Below, piece by piece: positions 1 through 7,482 of a stretch of 10,119 bases of DNA. Each line of letters begins with the position of its first letter. The first letter of the stretch is position 1. Both the position numbers and the translations under genes were made by a program. Origin of the DNA: Bacteroidota bacterium (lineage in GTDB: Bacteria; Bacteroidota; Bacteroidia; Chitinophagales; Chitinophagaceae); assembly GCA_023427575.1 (NCBI GenBank), contig JAEZAY010000180.1, positions 1-10,119 of the forward strand, written 5' to 3'. The notes beneath the pieces were generated by a model. That model saw only the letters and a program-made list of their open reading frames with translations, had not been told where the DNA came from and searched no databases.

Positions 1-209
1 CGATCTTTTATTTGAGCCAGGAACAAAAACAAATCGCCGCTACTCTTATCTCCGAAATGGAAGCCTCGAATAAATGGCCGGGAAAAATTGTTACGGAATT
101 GGTGCCTGCCGGTGATTTCTGGAATGCGGAAGAAGAACACCAGAACTATCTGCAAAAAAATCCCGGAGGTTATACCTGTCACTTTATAAGGCCCGACTGG
201 GTGCTTTGA
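1..209 (+). CDS. msrA: Peptide-methionine (S)-S-oxide reductase MsrA, C-terminal fragment (5' end outside window)
   Basis: MsrA reduces methionine-S-sulfoxide in proteins or free in the cytosol, using a catalytic cysteine near its N-terminus and thioredoxin-type electrons. Only the last ~68 codons are present. The frame is open to the left edge (codons from base 3 read [12 protein letters not shown]), so the TTG at 12 is internal and not a start. The visible part carries the family's C-terminal pattern: the FY-x-S-x-EQK stretch, then [26 protein letters not shown] before the TGA stop at 207-209. The catalytic GCFW motif is missing because it lies upstream of the window. The protein ends soon after CHFIRP, so no MsrB domain is fused behind it. 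The family call is firm; whether the full gene is intact cannot be seen. Confidence 0.9.
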   Translation, partial: IFYLSQEQKQIAATLISEMEASNKWPGKIVTELVPAGDFWNAEEEHQNYLQKNPGGYTCHFIRPDWVL

Positions 210-244
210 TCCTGGCAATGATGAGTCCGTAGGTTTTTGCAATA

Positions 245-275
245 TTGTTTAATCAGCGCATTTTATATATATTGT
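245..275 (+). promoter_or_regulatory. Possible Bacteroidota-type promoter for the 293-847 gene
   Basis: A TTG at 245-247 and a TATATTGT box at 268-275 are separated by 20 nt. This resembles the phylum's TTTG-N19-21-TAnnTTTG arrangement, but both boxes are imperfect. The position about 18-25 nt before the TTG start at 293 fits a short leader. The call rests on spacing and partial consensus only. Confidence 0.3.
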
Positions 276-292
276 ACTACGACCATTGCTAA

Positions 293-847
293 TTGAAAAA
301 ACTGGCTGCCATATTTTTTATTGCCGTCCTGGTATTTAACTGGTGGGGATACCGCCTTATTATGTGTATCTGGGAGGAGGGGGCTGATAAAGAGCTCGAA
401 GTAAAACTGGACAATCACCAGTATGATGAAAGGCAGTTGCTGGAAATTAAAGTTCCGATTAATATTCCCTATTTAATTAACGATGCCGATTTTGAAAGGC
501 ATTACGGTGAAATCGAAATCGATGGCAGAAATTATTCTTTTGTAAAGCGTAAGGTGGAAGATGGATATCTTATCCTGAAATGTATTCCCAACAATGCGGA
601 GGAGCAAATCAAAGAAGCCGGAAACGAATTTTTTAAAAAAACAAGCGGCCTGGGCTCCACAGAGAAAAAACAAGCCAGTCTGAATTTCGCTAAAAACTTC
701 TGGAGCATTTACGATTGCCACAAAAATGAATATTCCCTCATCAGTCCCGCAGGCGTTTCAGCCGGTAAGGCGCTGATACGAAGTTTGCGGATCCCAGATA
801 TCTGTTTAAGCAGTCCGGATCAACCGCCGGAGCTTCTCCTTTCCTGA
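293..847 (+). CDS. Small membrane-anchored or secreted protein of unknown function
   Basis: This 184-residue protein belongs to no family I can name. It opens with MKK and a hydrophobic stretch (residues 4-16, followed by NWWGYRL), consistent with an uncleaved anchor or a signal peptide. The rest looks soluble: an acidic region with LEVKLDNHQYDERQLLEIKVPINIPY (residues 35-60, beta-rich), DADFERHYGEIEIDG, then a charged helical part (102-135) and a proline-containing tail near PDQPPE. The start is TTG at 293: an in-frame TAA lies directly before it (290-292), and the next ATG (362) would delete the hydrophobic segment. The segments LDNxQYDExQLxEIKVPxNxPY and EIxIDGxxYxxVKRK feel like a recurring small protein in Bacteroidota that sits near TonB-dependent receptor or metal-related genes; this is memory, not a search result. 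It precedes the receptor cluster by 133 nt, so it could be functionally linked, but it is probably a separate unit. Confidence 0.75.
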   Translation: MKKLAAIFFIAVLVFNWWGYRLIMCIWEEGADKELEVKLDNHQYDERQLLEIKVPINIPYLINDADFERHYGEIEIDGRNYSFVKRKVEDGYLILKCIPNNAEEQIKEAGNEFFKKTSGLGSTEKKQASLNFAKNFWSIYDCHKNEYSLISPAGVSAGKALIRSLRIPDICLSSPDQPPELLLS

Positions 848-909
848 CTCTTTTTTTTTGCAAACTAAACCGGGAACTAAGCTGCTTAGATGCTATGCAG
901 TTTCTATCA

Positions 910-939
910 ATCATTCAATTGGTTAATTGTATGAATGAT
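910..939. repeat. Inverted repeat upstream of the CMD/TonB receptor cluster (operator or terminator candidate)
   Basis: ATCATTCA (910-917) is matched perfectly by TGAATGAT (932-939). Nested inside is a second perfect palindrome, CAATT-GGTT-AATTG (916-929), so two alternative hairpins are possible. It lies in the 133-nt gap between the unknown gene ending at 847 and the first CMD gene at 981, 41 nt before that start. No run of T follows, which makes an intrinsic terminator less likely than a protein-binding site. I could not identify a clear -7 box in this gap. Confidence 0.4.
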
Positions 940-980
940 CTCTTCGTTTAGTATCATCCTCCACAAAAACATCTTATTGT

Positions 981-1544
981 ATGCCCCATATTGATCTGGA
1001 GCCGCATTTGCCCGGCATTACCGGCCTCCTGGAATATCGTAAAGATTCCGCCCTGCCTATTCGCGGTCTCACTCAATTCCTTCTTCGTGGTCCCAATACT
1101 CTTACCGAAGCTGAACGGGAACTGATTGCCACCATCGTTTCGCATCGAAATGAATGCCGCTTCTGTACAGCCGCGCATACCGCGGCCGCAGATATGCTGA
1201 TGGGTGAAACAGAAACCTGTGAAGCAGTAAAAAAAGATTTGAACAATGCGCCCGTAACAGCAAAAATGAAAGCGCTATTACAGATTGCGGCCCTTGTTCA
1301 GGCCTCGGGTAAAAATGTAACGGAAGAATCTATCAGCGCAGCAAAACAGGCAGGTGCAAGCGATCTGGAAATCCATGATACGGTCTTGATCGCCGCTTTA
1401 TTCTGCTTGTATAACCGCTATGTAGATGGGCTTGCCACAGCCATGCCCGAAAAGCCTGAATATTTTCAAACCCTTGCCGAAAGGCTGGTTAATCATGGCT
1501 ACAACCGGCTGCCTCAGGGCTACGATCATCTTAAAAACAAATAA
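981..1544 (+). CDS. AhpD-like carboxymuconolactone decarboxylase (CMD) domain protein, peroxidase-related (copy 1)
   Basis: The 187-residue protein has the AhpD-like redox signature E-x11-C-x-x-C-x3-H: E47, C59, C62 and H66 (NECRFCTAAH). In AhpD these residues form the thiol active site that reduces alkyl hydroperoxide reductase partners or peroxides; here a thiol-disulfide or peroxidase-like activity is inferred. The length matches the 'uncharacterized peroxidase-related enzyme' group of two-part CMD proteins better than true protocatechuate-pathway decarboxylases (~130 residues). A second conserved block, EIHDTVLIAALF-x4-NRYVDGL, lies at about residues 134-155. There is no signal peptide, so it is cytoplasmic. 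The ATG at 981 begins MPHI, the same start as its paralogue at 5655. It is the first gene of the cluster; the TonB-dependent receptor begins 19 nt after its stop, so the two are very likely co-transcribed. Confidence 0.9.
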   Translation: MPHIDLEPHLPGITGLLEYRKDSALPIRGLTQFLLRGPNTLTEAERELIATIVSHRNECRFCTAAHTAAADMLMGETETCEAVKKDLNNAPVTAKMKALLQIAALVQASGKNVTEESISAAKQAGASDLEIHDTVLIAALFCLYNRYVDGLATAMPEKPEYFQTLAERLVNHGYNRLPQGYDHLKNK

Positions 1545-1563
1545 ACATTCCCAAAAAACCAAC

Positions 1564-4332
1564 ATGAAACATACTGTTATCTTATTCTTTTTATCTGTTT
1601 GCTTTCAGCAGATTCTGGGGCAGGCACTGAAGATCTCGGGTTCCGTAACCGATCAGCTCAATGGCGAGCCAATTGCGAATGCCTCTGTAACAATCAAGGG
1701 AAAACTAACCGGCACCATAACCGACTCAAAAGGGAACTTTGAATTTGAAACAAATTTAAAACTGCCGCTTACCTTAAAAATTTCCATCATTGGGTATACG
1801 GAAAAAGAAGTTGAACTAAATGATGGCAACCAATCAATTTCCATTCAACTTGAAAAGAATACGGGCGTATTAAACGAAGTGGTTGTTTCTGCCTCGCGAA
1901 TGCCTGAAAATATCCTGCAATCGCCTGTTAGCATTGAAAAAATGAATTTGAAAGGCATTCGAGAAACGCCGGCGCTGAACTTCTATGAAGGCCTGCGGGA
2001 TCTCAAGTCGGTGGAGATGGTCACCAGCAGTCTCACTTATAGCCAGATCAATACGCGCGGTTTTAATCATACCGGAAATTCCAGGTTTCTGCAATTGATT
2101 GATGGGATGGACAATCAAACTCCTGGACTAAATTTTTCGGTAGGCAATATGCTCGGCGCATCTGAACTGGATTTGGAAAGCGCTGAACTGATCCCCGGTG
2201 CGGCATCCGCCCTCTATGGCCCCATTGCATTCAACGGAGTATTGATGCTTACCACCAGGGATCCATTTAAGTACCAGGGGCTTAGTACCCAGGTTAAAAT
2301 GGGGGTAAATCATCTCGGAGAAGAATTCGCAGACCCAAAACTTATGTCGGACCAGGCCCTGCGCTATGCCAAAGCCTTTAATAACCGCTTTGCTTTTAAA
2401 TTAAATGCTTCTTATTTGAAAGGGCTTGACTGGCACGCAACCAATTATACGGATGTAGATGCACAAACGCCGCAAGCGAACCGCGGGGATAACAATCCCG
2501 CGCGGAATGCACTCAACATTTATGGCGACGAAGTGGCCAGAACCATTACGGGAATTGGAAGAGTTTCACGTACCGGATATGAAGAGCGTTTCCTGATGGA
2601 TTATGATGTGTACAGCCTGAAACTGGGCGGCAGCCTGCACTACCGGATCACCGACAACCTGGAAGCGATATACGAGTATCGGTTTGGCAAGGGCACCGCA
2701 GCATATACCGGCAGCAATCGTTTTTCCATCAATGATTTTACGCTGCAGAATCATCGTCTTGAACTCAAAGGCAGCAACTATTTTATCCGGGCCTATACAT
2801 CCGAAGAACATTCGCACAATTCCTACAATGCGCGTTCCCTGGGGCAGTTAATCAATCGCAGTTGGGTGAAAGATTTGAATGGGAATGTTGTAAATCCGCA
2901 TCAGGCCGATGAGGTTTGGTTTCAGCGGTACACAGAGGCCTACCAGGGGAATATCAACGGCGTAACGGCAGCAAATCATCCGGCTGCCCGAGCTTTTGCT
3001 GATGAAGGAAGATTTATGCCGGGAACAGATTCGTACAACCGCGAGAAAGAGCGCCTGATCCAATTGCGCGGCAATGGCGGAGCAGGGATCTTTAGTAACA
3101 GCAAATTTTTTCATTCCGAAGGCCAGTATGATGCCAGCAACAGCATAAAGTTTTTCGACCTCCTTATTGGCGGCAGCTTCCGGCGTTATAATATGTTCAC
3201 GGACGGAACATTGCTCGATGATAAAAATCAGAAGATCCTGATTGACGAATACGGCATTTTTGCACAGGTTTCCAAAAAACTTCTGGAAGAAAGATTAAAA
3301 CTGACCGCATCGCTCCGATACGATAAAAATGAAAACTTTGATGGCAACCTTACACCGCGGTTTTCGGCGGTATACACTGCAGGCAAGCTGCATAACTTTC
3401 GGGTTTCCTACCAAACCGGATTCAGGAACCCAACGCCTGTAGATCAATATATCAAGCTGAATGCCGGGCCTATTACCATCCTGGGTGGAGTTCCAAATAA
3501 CAGTAAAGGAATGAATGTATATGAAAATACGGTAACCGCGGCTTCAATGGGTGTTTTCGGGCCCGCATTCGGGCAATCAGTTGCCATGGGAACAGCCCCT
3601 CAGGATGCCATTATGGAGCATAAAGACAAACTGGTGAAATCGGATGTAGCCTATATAAAGCCAGAGCTTATCAAAACTTTCGAAATCGGTTACAAATCAC
3701 TGTTAGAAAACAGCCTGTTGATAGACCTTAACTATTACTACAGCAGTTATACTGATTTTATCATTAACCAGGTGGTTATGCAACCAGCCAGTTCCGTGTT
3801 GGGGCCTGACGGAAAAATAAATCCGGCGGCAGCGGCCGATCTGCTGAACGGCAGCATGACCCTGTACCAGCTCTATACAAATGCAGCCGATAAGGTATCA
3901 TCGCAGGGCGCCACAGCGGGTATTACTTACCTCTCGGAAAAAGGTTACACCATCGGCGCCAATGCCACCTGGGCTTCTTTTGATATCAAAGATGCCAATC
4001 CGAATAATGTACCCGCGTTTAATACGCCAGACTGGCGTACAACGCTAACTCTGGGAAACAGCAATATCCGGAAGAATTTTGGCTTTAACCTATCGTGGCG
4101 CTGGCAAAATGCATACGATTGGGTTGGTTCTTTTAATGAACTGCGACCCGGACGTATCAATGCCTTTTCAACCATAGATGCAGCCATCAGCTATCGTTTT
4201 TCAACTTTTAAGTCGATGGTAAAATTGGGTGGGAGCAATTTGCTGAACCATAAAGTATATCATGGTTTTGGATCTCCCTCGGTAGGTGCTGTTTATTATA
4301 TCTCCATTACCTGCGACCAGTTATTGAAATAG
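1564..4332 (+). CDS. TonB-dependent outer-membrane receptor (CarboxypepD_reg-like domain, plug, beta-barrel)
   Basis: The receptor actively imports a bulky or scarce ligand across the outer membrane using TonB-ExbBD energy. The product is 922 residues. A signal peptide (1-19, ending QILG before Q20) is followed by a CarboxypepD_reg-like beta-sandwich (about 22-97, with SGSVTDQLNGEPIANASV and the GTITDSKGNFEF turn), then a TonB-box-like LNEVVVSASR (103-112). The plug spans about 113-234, with INTRGFNHTGNSRFLQLIDGMDNQ and the ASALYGPIAFNGVLML segment. The rest is a beta-barrel with the late-barrel FRVSYQTGFRNPTPVDQY and the closing strand VGAVYYISIT. The start is ATG 1564; the frame is open further upstream to 1426 but that part overlaps the CMD gene and would bury the signal peptide. 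No SusD partner is adjacent, so this is not a standard glycan SusCD pair. The plug resembles siderophore/vitamin/metal-type receptors, but the ligand is unknown. The last strand ends in SITCDQLLK, with Cys where an aromatic residue would be more usual. Confidence 0.95.
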   Translation: MKHTVILFFLSVCFQQILGQALKISGSVTDQLNGEPIANASVTIKGKLTGTITDSKGNFEFETNLKLPLTLKISIIGYTEKEVELNDGNQSISIQLEKNTGVLNEVVVSASRMPENILQSPVSIEKMNLKGIRETPALNFYEGLRDLKSVEMVTSSLTYSQINTRGFNHTGNSRFLQLIDGMDNQTPGLNFSVGNMLGASELDLESAELIPGAASALYGPIAFNGVLMLTTRDPFKYQGLSTQVKMGVNHLGEEFADPKLMSDQALRYAKAFNNRFAFKLNASYLKGLDWHATNYTDVDAQTPQANRGDNNPARNALNIYGDEVARTITGIGRVSRTGYEERFLMDYDVYSLKLGGSLHYRITDNLEAIYEYRFGKGTAAYTGSNRFSINDFTLQNHRLELKGSNYFIRAYTSEEHSHNSYNARSLGQLINRSWVKDLNGNVVNPHQADEVWFQRYTEAYQGNINGVTAANHPAARAFADEGRFMPGTDSYNREKERLIQLRGNGGAGIFSNSKFFHSEGQYDASNSIKFFDLLIGGSFRRYNMFTDGTLLDDKNQKILIDEYGIFAQVSKKLLEERLKLTASLRYDKNENFDGNLTPRFSAVYTAGKLHNFRVSYQTGFRNPTPVDQYIKLNAGPITILGGVPNNSKGMNVYENTVTAASMGVFGPAFGQSVAMGTAPQDAIMEHKDKLVKSDVAYIKPELIKTFEIGYKSLLENSLLIDLNYYYSSYTDFIINQVVMQPASSVLGPDGKINPAAAADLLNGSMTLYQLYTNAADKVSSQGATAGITYLSEKGYTIGANATWASFDIKDANPNNVPAFNTPDWRTTLTLGNSNIRKNFGFNLSWRWQNAYDWVGSFNELRPGRINAFSTIDAAISYRFSTFKSMVKLGGSNLLNHKVYHGFGSPSVGAVYYISITCDQLLK

Positions 4333-4371
4333 ACTGAGCGGCGGGTTATTTGTCATCTAAAATAGAAATCG

Positions 4372-5625
4372 ATGAATTCAGCCAATTCGGGCGATATAAG
4401 TTTGAACCAGGAATTACCAATCTCCGTACCATACCGGATCATGCTGTTTGCCCTTTGTTTTATCGCCATCGCATTGGGTGGAACGGTATCTACATTAATG
4501 AGTGTATACCTGCCGGTTGCCGTCACAGATCTTTTGGGCGGCCGGAATCCGGATGAACTAAACAGGATCGGCGCATATATCAACGCGTTATTCATATTTG
4601 GCTGGGCTATTGGAGGACTTACCTGGGGGGTCATTAGTGATAAAGCCGGACGGAAAAAATCGCTGTTGCTTGCGATTGCCTGTTACGGCTTATTTACCAT
4701 TATAACGGGACTTGTTCAGTATTGGTGGGCAGTGGTTTTCTGCCGGTTTATGAGCGGCTTTGGAGTTGGGGGCGTGTCGGTCATCGCCTTTACTTTGCTC
4801 AGTGAAGTATGGCCCCAAAAGAGCCGTGCGGTGGTTGTCGGGATTCTTTCAATTGCCTTTCCTGCCGGAATATTTTCTGCAGGGCTTATAAATTATATTG
4901 TCAGCTCCTGGCGGGGCGGCTTTATGGTGGGAATTATTCCACTGTTGATGGCGTTGGTTGGATTTTTCTTTTTAAAAGAATCGGCCAATTGGAAAACCAG
5001 CCGGCAGCAGAATAAGCCCGGAATTCATCCGGGCCCAAACCTGTTCTCCAGGAACTACCGTTCTAATCTCATAACCGGCGCACTGATCTTCGGGGCCATG
5101 CTGATCGGATTATGGGCAATATTTTCATGGCTTCCCACCTGGGTGCAAACTCTTTCTGCTTCCCATGATGCGCAAAAAGAAAGAGGCCTGAGCATGATGT
5201 TGCTGGGAATGGGCGGACTAATCGGAGGATTTCTTTCCGGCTGGCTGGCCAACGCGCTGGGCCTGATCCGCTCCATGGCAGTTTGTTTCACGGCATGTAC
5301 AATCCTTTCGTTCATTCTATTTAAAACGAATCAATCCGTCAGCCCGCTTCTTTACATGGAGATCGGTTTGCTTGCTTTGTTTTTCGGAGCCAGCCAGGGA
5401 GTGTTAAGCGCCATGATCCCATTGTTGTTCCCGGTTTCGATCAGGGCTTCCGCCACCGGATTCTGTTTTAATATCGGAAGACTGTTCACCGGAACGGCCG
5501 TATTGTTTGTTGGGGTGATGGTTGTGGCGCTTGGCGGATATGGAAATGCGCTTTTTATTTTTTCACTCGTTTTTATCCCGGGCCTGATCACCATTTTCAG
5601 CCGGAAAATAAAACCGCTTGTTTGA
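4372..5625 (+). CDS. Major facilitator superfamily (MFS) transporter, 12 TM
   Basis: This 417-residue inner-membrane carrier shows about 12 hydrophobic helices. TM1 is at about 23-45, TM2 67-88, TM3 98-115, TM4 118-145, TM5 153-176 and TM6 182-201. A hydrophilic central loop (202-232) separates these from TM7-12 (233-258, 273-295, 300-318, 325-353, 363-387, 391-410). Motif A is clear between TM2 and TM3 (G86-V-I-S-D90-K-A-G93-R-K-K96) and the TM4 motif has the conserved Arg (R125-F-M-S-G-F-G-V-G-G). RASATGFCFNIGR (358-370) before TM11 is typical of metabolite:H+ symporters for organic or aromatic acids, so an anionic organic substrate is plausible but unproven. It starts 39 nt after the receptor and ends 29 nt before the second CMD gene, consistent with one operon and with the inner-membrane step for whatever the receptor imports, or with efflux of a product. 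Confidence 0.93.
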   Translation: MNSANSGDISLNQELPISVPYRIMLFALCFIAIALGGTVSTLMSVYLPVAVTDLLGGRNPDELNRIGAYINALFIFGWAIGGLTWGVISDKAGRKKSLLLAIACYGLFTIITGLVQYWWAVVFCRFMSGFGVGGVSVIAFTLLSEVWPQKSRAVVVGILSIAFPAGIFSAGLINYIVSSWRGGFMVGIIPLLMALVGFFFLKESANWKTSRQQNKPGIHPGPNLFSRNYRSNLITGALIFGAMLIGLWAIFSWLPTWVQTLSASHDAQKERGLSMMLLGMGGLIGGFLSGWLANALGLIRSMAVCFTACTILSFILFKTNQSVSPLLYMEIGLLALFFGASQGVLSAMIPLLFPVSIRASATGFCFNIGRLFTGTAVLFVGVMVVALGGYGNALFIFSLVFIPGLITIFSRKIKPLV

Positions 5626-5654
5626 TCCTTTTCATACATTAAAAACCATTTAAT

Positions 5655-6215
5655 ATGCCTCATATATCATTGCCCGAAGGCGTTCCGGGAATCAGAAGCC
5701 TGGCCTTGTACCGGCCTGAAACCGGAAAATTTCTGTACGAGCTGGCCCAGCAACTATTGCGCGGCGATTCAACCTTATCGGAAGCTGAAAGAGAGTTGAT
5801 AGCGGCCTTTGTTTCATTTAAAAATAATTGCGGCTTTTGTATGAATAGCCACGCTGCGGCTGCCCGTTGCTTATACAAGGAAGATGAAAGCCTGGTGGAC
5901 GAAGTACTAAAAAACCCGGCGGAGTCCGGAATTGATGATAAGATGAAAGCATTGCTGGCAATTGCCGCGAAGGTTCAGGTTTCCGGTAAACTGGTTTCAC
6001 CGCCTGATATTGAGGCCGCAAAAAATTTGGGTGCCACGGAGCGCGAAATCCACGATACGGTTCTGATTGCTGCCAGCTTTTCCATGTTCAACCGGTATGT
6101 GGATGGTTTATCAACGCTCACACCCACCAACCCCGATGAGTATGCGGAAATGGGCAGAAGAATGACAAGCTACGGCTATGTACTTCCTCAAAATTCTGAA
6201 TCAACGACCGGATAA
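5655..6215 (+). CDS. AhpD-like carboxymuconolactone decarboxylase (CMD) domain protein, peroxidase-related (copy 2)
   Basis: This 186-residue cytoplasmic protein is a paralogue of the protein at 981-1544. Both begin MPHI, align almost without gaps, and share TLxEAERELIA, the E47/C59/C62/H66 site (here NCGFCMNSH), KMKALLxIAAxVQxSGK and EIHDTVLIAAxF-x4-NRYVDGL. By eye nearly half the residues are identical. The catalytic residues are all intact in both copies, so neither looks like a decaying duplicate. Divergence is greatest at residues 19-34 and 71-93 and at the C-terminus, which may reflect different substrates or the two halves of a hetero-oligomer (CMD proteins are often multimeric). It follows the MFS gene by 29 nt and closes the CMD-receptor-MFS-CMD unit. 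Confidence 0.9.
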   Translation: MPHISLPEGVPGIRSLALYRPETGKFLYELAQQLLRGDSTLSEAERELIAAFVSFKNNCGFCMNSHAAAARCLYKEDESLVDEVLKNPAESGIDDKMKALLAIAAKVQVSGKLVSPPDIEAAKNLGATEREIHDTVLIAASFSMFNRYVDGLSTLTPTNPDEYAEMGRRMTSYGYVLPQNSESTTG

Positions 6216-6275
6216 ATGAAATTTGTAAAAACAATTTTCTTTTACATGATTACCTGCTTACGCTTTAAATTTTGA
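6216..6275 (+). other. Short 19-codon open frame before the DUF3179 gene, with duplicated start-like sequence
   Basis: An ATG directly abuts the TAA stop of the second CMD gene and opens a frame reading MKFVKTIFFYMITCLRFKF. Its 13-nt segment AAAACAATTTTCT (6228-6240) recurs exactly at 6297-6309 over codons 2-6 of the DUF3179 gene, so VKTIFFY mirrors MKTIFWI. It may be a vestigial duplicate start, a coupling or leader peptide, or chance in AT-rich DNA. The evidence does not separate these. Confidence 0.25.
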
Positions 6276-6293
6276 ATTTTATAAAACATAGCT

Positions 6294-7433
6294 ATGAAAA
6301 CAATTTTCTGGATCGGATGGATCGGGCTTCTTCTCTTCGAGATAGCCAATGTATATTTTATCATGCCGATGCCGGGCAGTCAGCAAATGAACAGTGTGGA
6401 TGCTGCCTATTTCATGTATAGCTGGCGATGGGTGTTCAGGGCTGTATTTGGCCTGATGATTATAGGTGGACTATTGCTTGGCGGCTGGAAAAAAAGATGG
6501 CTGATGGTGATTCCGGTTCTGATTGCAAGCGGAGTGATTTATATGGCCAATTTTCAGATGGCGGCCGATGCCATGTTTAAAGAACCAAATACCCTGATCA
6601 TGGCGGATGCGGCAGAAAACGATGTAGATCCCCAGCGCCTGGTAATCGGCTTATCACTCAATGGAGAATCAAAAGCTTACCCGATCCGATTTTTAGGTTA
6701 TCATCACCAGGTACAGGACAGTATTGGTGGTAAACCGGTTCTTATAACCTATTGTACTGTTTGCCGTTCGGGTCGCGCATACGAACCAACCGTTATGGGT
6801 CGAAAGGAAAAATTCCGGCTCGTTGGAATGGATCATTTTAATGCCATGCTTGAAGACGAAAACACCAAAAGCTGGTGGCAACAGGCAACAGGGAAAGCCG
6901 TGGCCGGAACCCTGAAAGGCCAGCAGCTGCCGGAGCTCGCCAGCAAACAATTATCGCTGGAACAATGGCTGAAACTGTATCCCGATTCAAAGATCATGCA
7001 GGCCGACCCCGGGTTTCTGGATTCATACGATACATCGCTCCGCTATGAAAGCGGGCTCAGCAAAAGCAGACTAACCGGAACGGACAGCCTATCGTGGAAG
7101 GACAAATCATGGGTGATCGGAATCCGTTCTGGAGCTGAAGCAAAGGCTTACGACTGGAACCAGTTAAAAGCTGCGAGGGTGATCAGGGATCAGCTGAATA
7201 ATCAGCCGATCGCGCTGGTGCTGGGCTCCGATGATAAAACGTTTTTTGCCTTTGAAATACCCTTCGCCGATGCGAGGCTTAGCCTGACAAACGATACGAT
7301 CATATTAAATCAAAAGCATTTTCTTTTAAACGGAAATGGGATCGATACCGCCTATTCGCTAAAACCAGTTCAGGCTTACCAGGAATTCTGGCATAGCTGG
7401 AGGCAGTTTAATCCGGATTCAAAAAAATACTAG
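6294..7433 (+). CDS. DUF3179 domain-containing membrane-anchored protein
   Basis: The 379-residue protein starts with three hydrophobic segments (about 4-24, 48-64 and 69-86). The large soluble DUF3179 domain follows (about 113-370), probably on the outer face of the inner membrane. Recognisable family elements are LVIGLSLNGESKAYPI (about 116-131), LGYHHQVQDSIGGKPVLITYC and the hallmark Y153-C154-T-V-C157-R-S-G, then a second related block with SWVIGIRSGAEAKAYDW. The biochemical role of DUF3179 is not established to my knowledge; the conserved CxxC suggests redox or metal/heme chemistry, but that is inference. A third-position T replaces the more usual P in the C-P-L-C version. It lies 78 nt after the second CMD gene, so it may be read through from the cluster or have its own promoter; no clear -7 box was found. 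Confidence 0.85.
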   Translation: MKTIFWIGWIGLLLFEIANVYFIMPMPGSQQMNSVDAAYFMYSWRWVFRAVFGLMIIGGLLLGGWKKRWLMVIPVLIASGVIYMANFQMAADAMFKEPNTLIMADAAENDVDPQRLVIGLSLNGESKAYPIRFLGYHHQVQDSIGGKPVLITYCTVCRSGRAYEPTVMGRKEKFRLVGMDHFNAMLEDENTKSWWQQATGKAVAGTLKGQQLPELASKQLSLEQWLKLYPDSKIMQADPGFLDSYDTSLRYESGLSKSRLTGTDSLSWKDKSWVIGIRSGAEAKAYDWNQLKAARVIRDQLNNQPIALVLGSDDKTFFAFEIPFADARLSLTNDTIILNQKHFLLNGNGIDTAYSLKPVQAYQEFWHSWRQFNPDSKKY

Positions 7434-7482
7434 CAGGTATGGGTTTCAGGTAGATCATCCAGGCCAGACCCGCAGAGATCCG

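Noticed and set aside
981..1544. True 4-carboxymuconolactone decarboxylase of the protocatechuate pathway
   Set aside because: The protein has the AhpD-type CxxC-xxx-H thiol site and is longer than PcaC; no other protocatechuate-pathway gene is present.
1426..1563. Upstream in-frame extension of the TonB-receptor frame
   Set aside because: It overlaps the end of the CMD gene, and the signal peptide begins exactly at ATG 1564.
2848..3114. Antisense open frames opposite the TonB-receptor gene
   Set aside because: They are shadows of the strongly supported coding strand, with no recognisable domain or start context.
5016..5034. Hairpin GCCCGGA-ATTCA-TCCGGGC inside the MFS gene
   Set aside because: A perfect 7-bp stem, but it lies in the coding sequence of the central cytoplasmic loop, without a T run; likely a coincidence of codons.
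5360..5377. CTTTG-TTTTT-CGGAG, partly like the operator
   Set aside because: The second half-site does not match CAAAG and the position is inside the MFS coding region.
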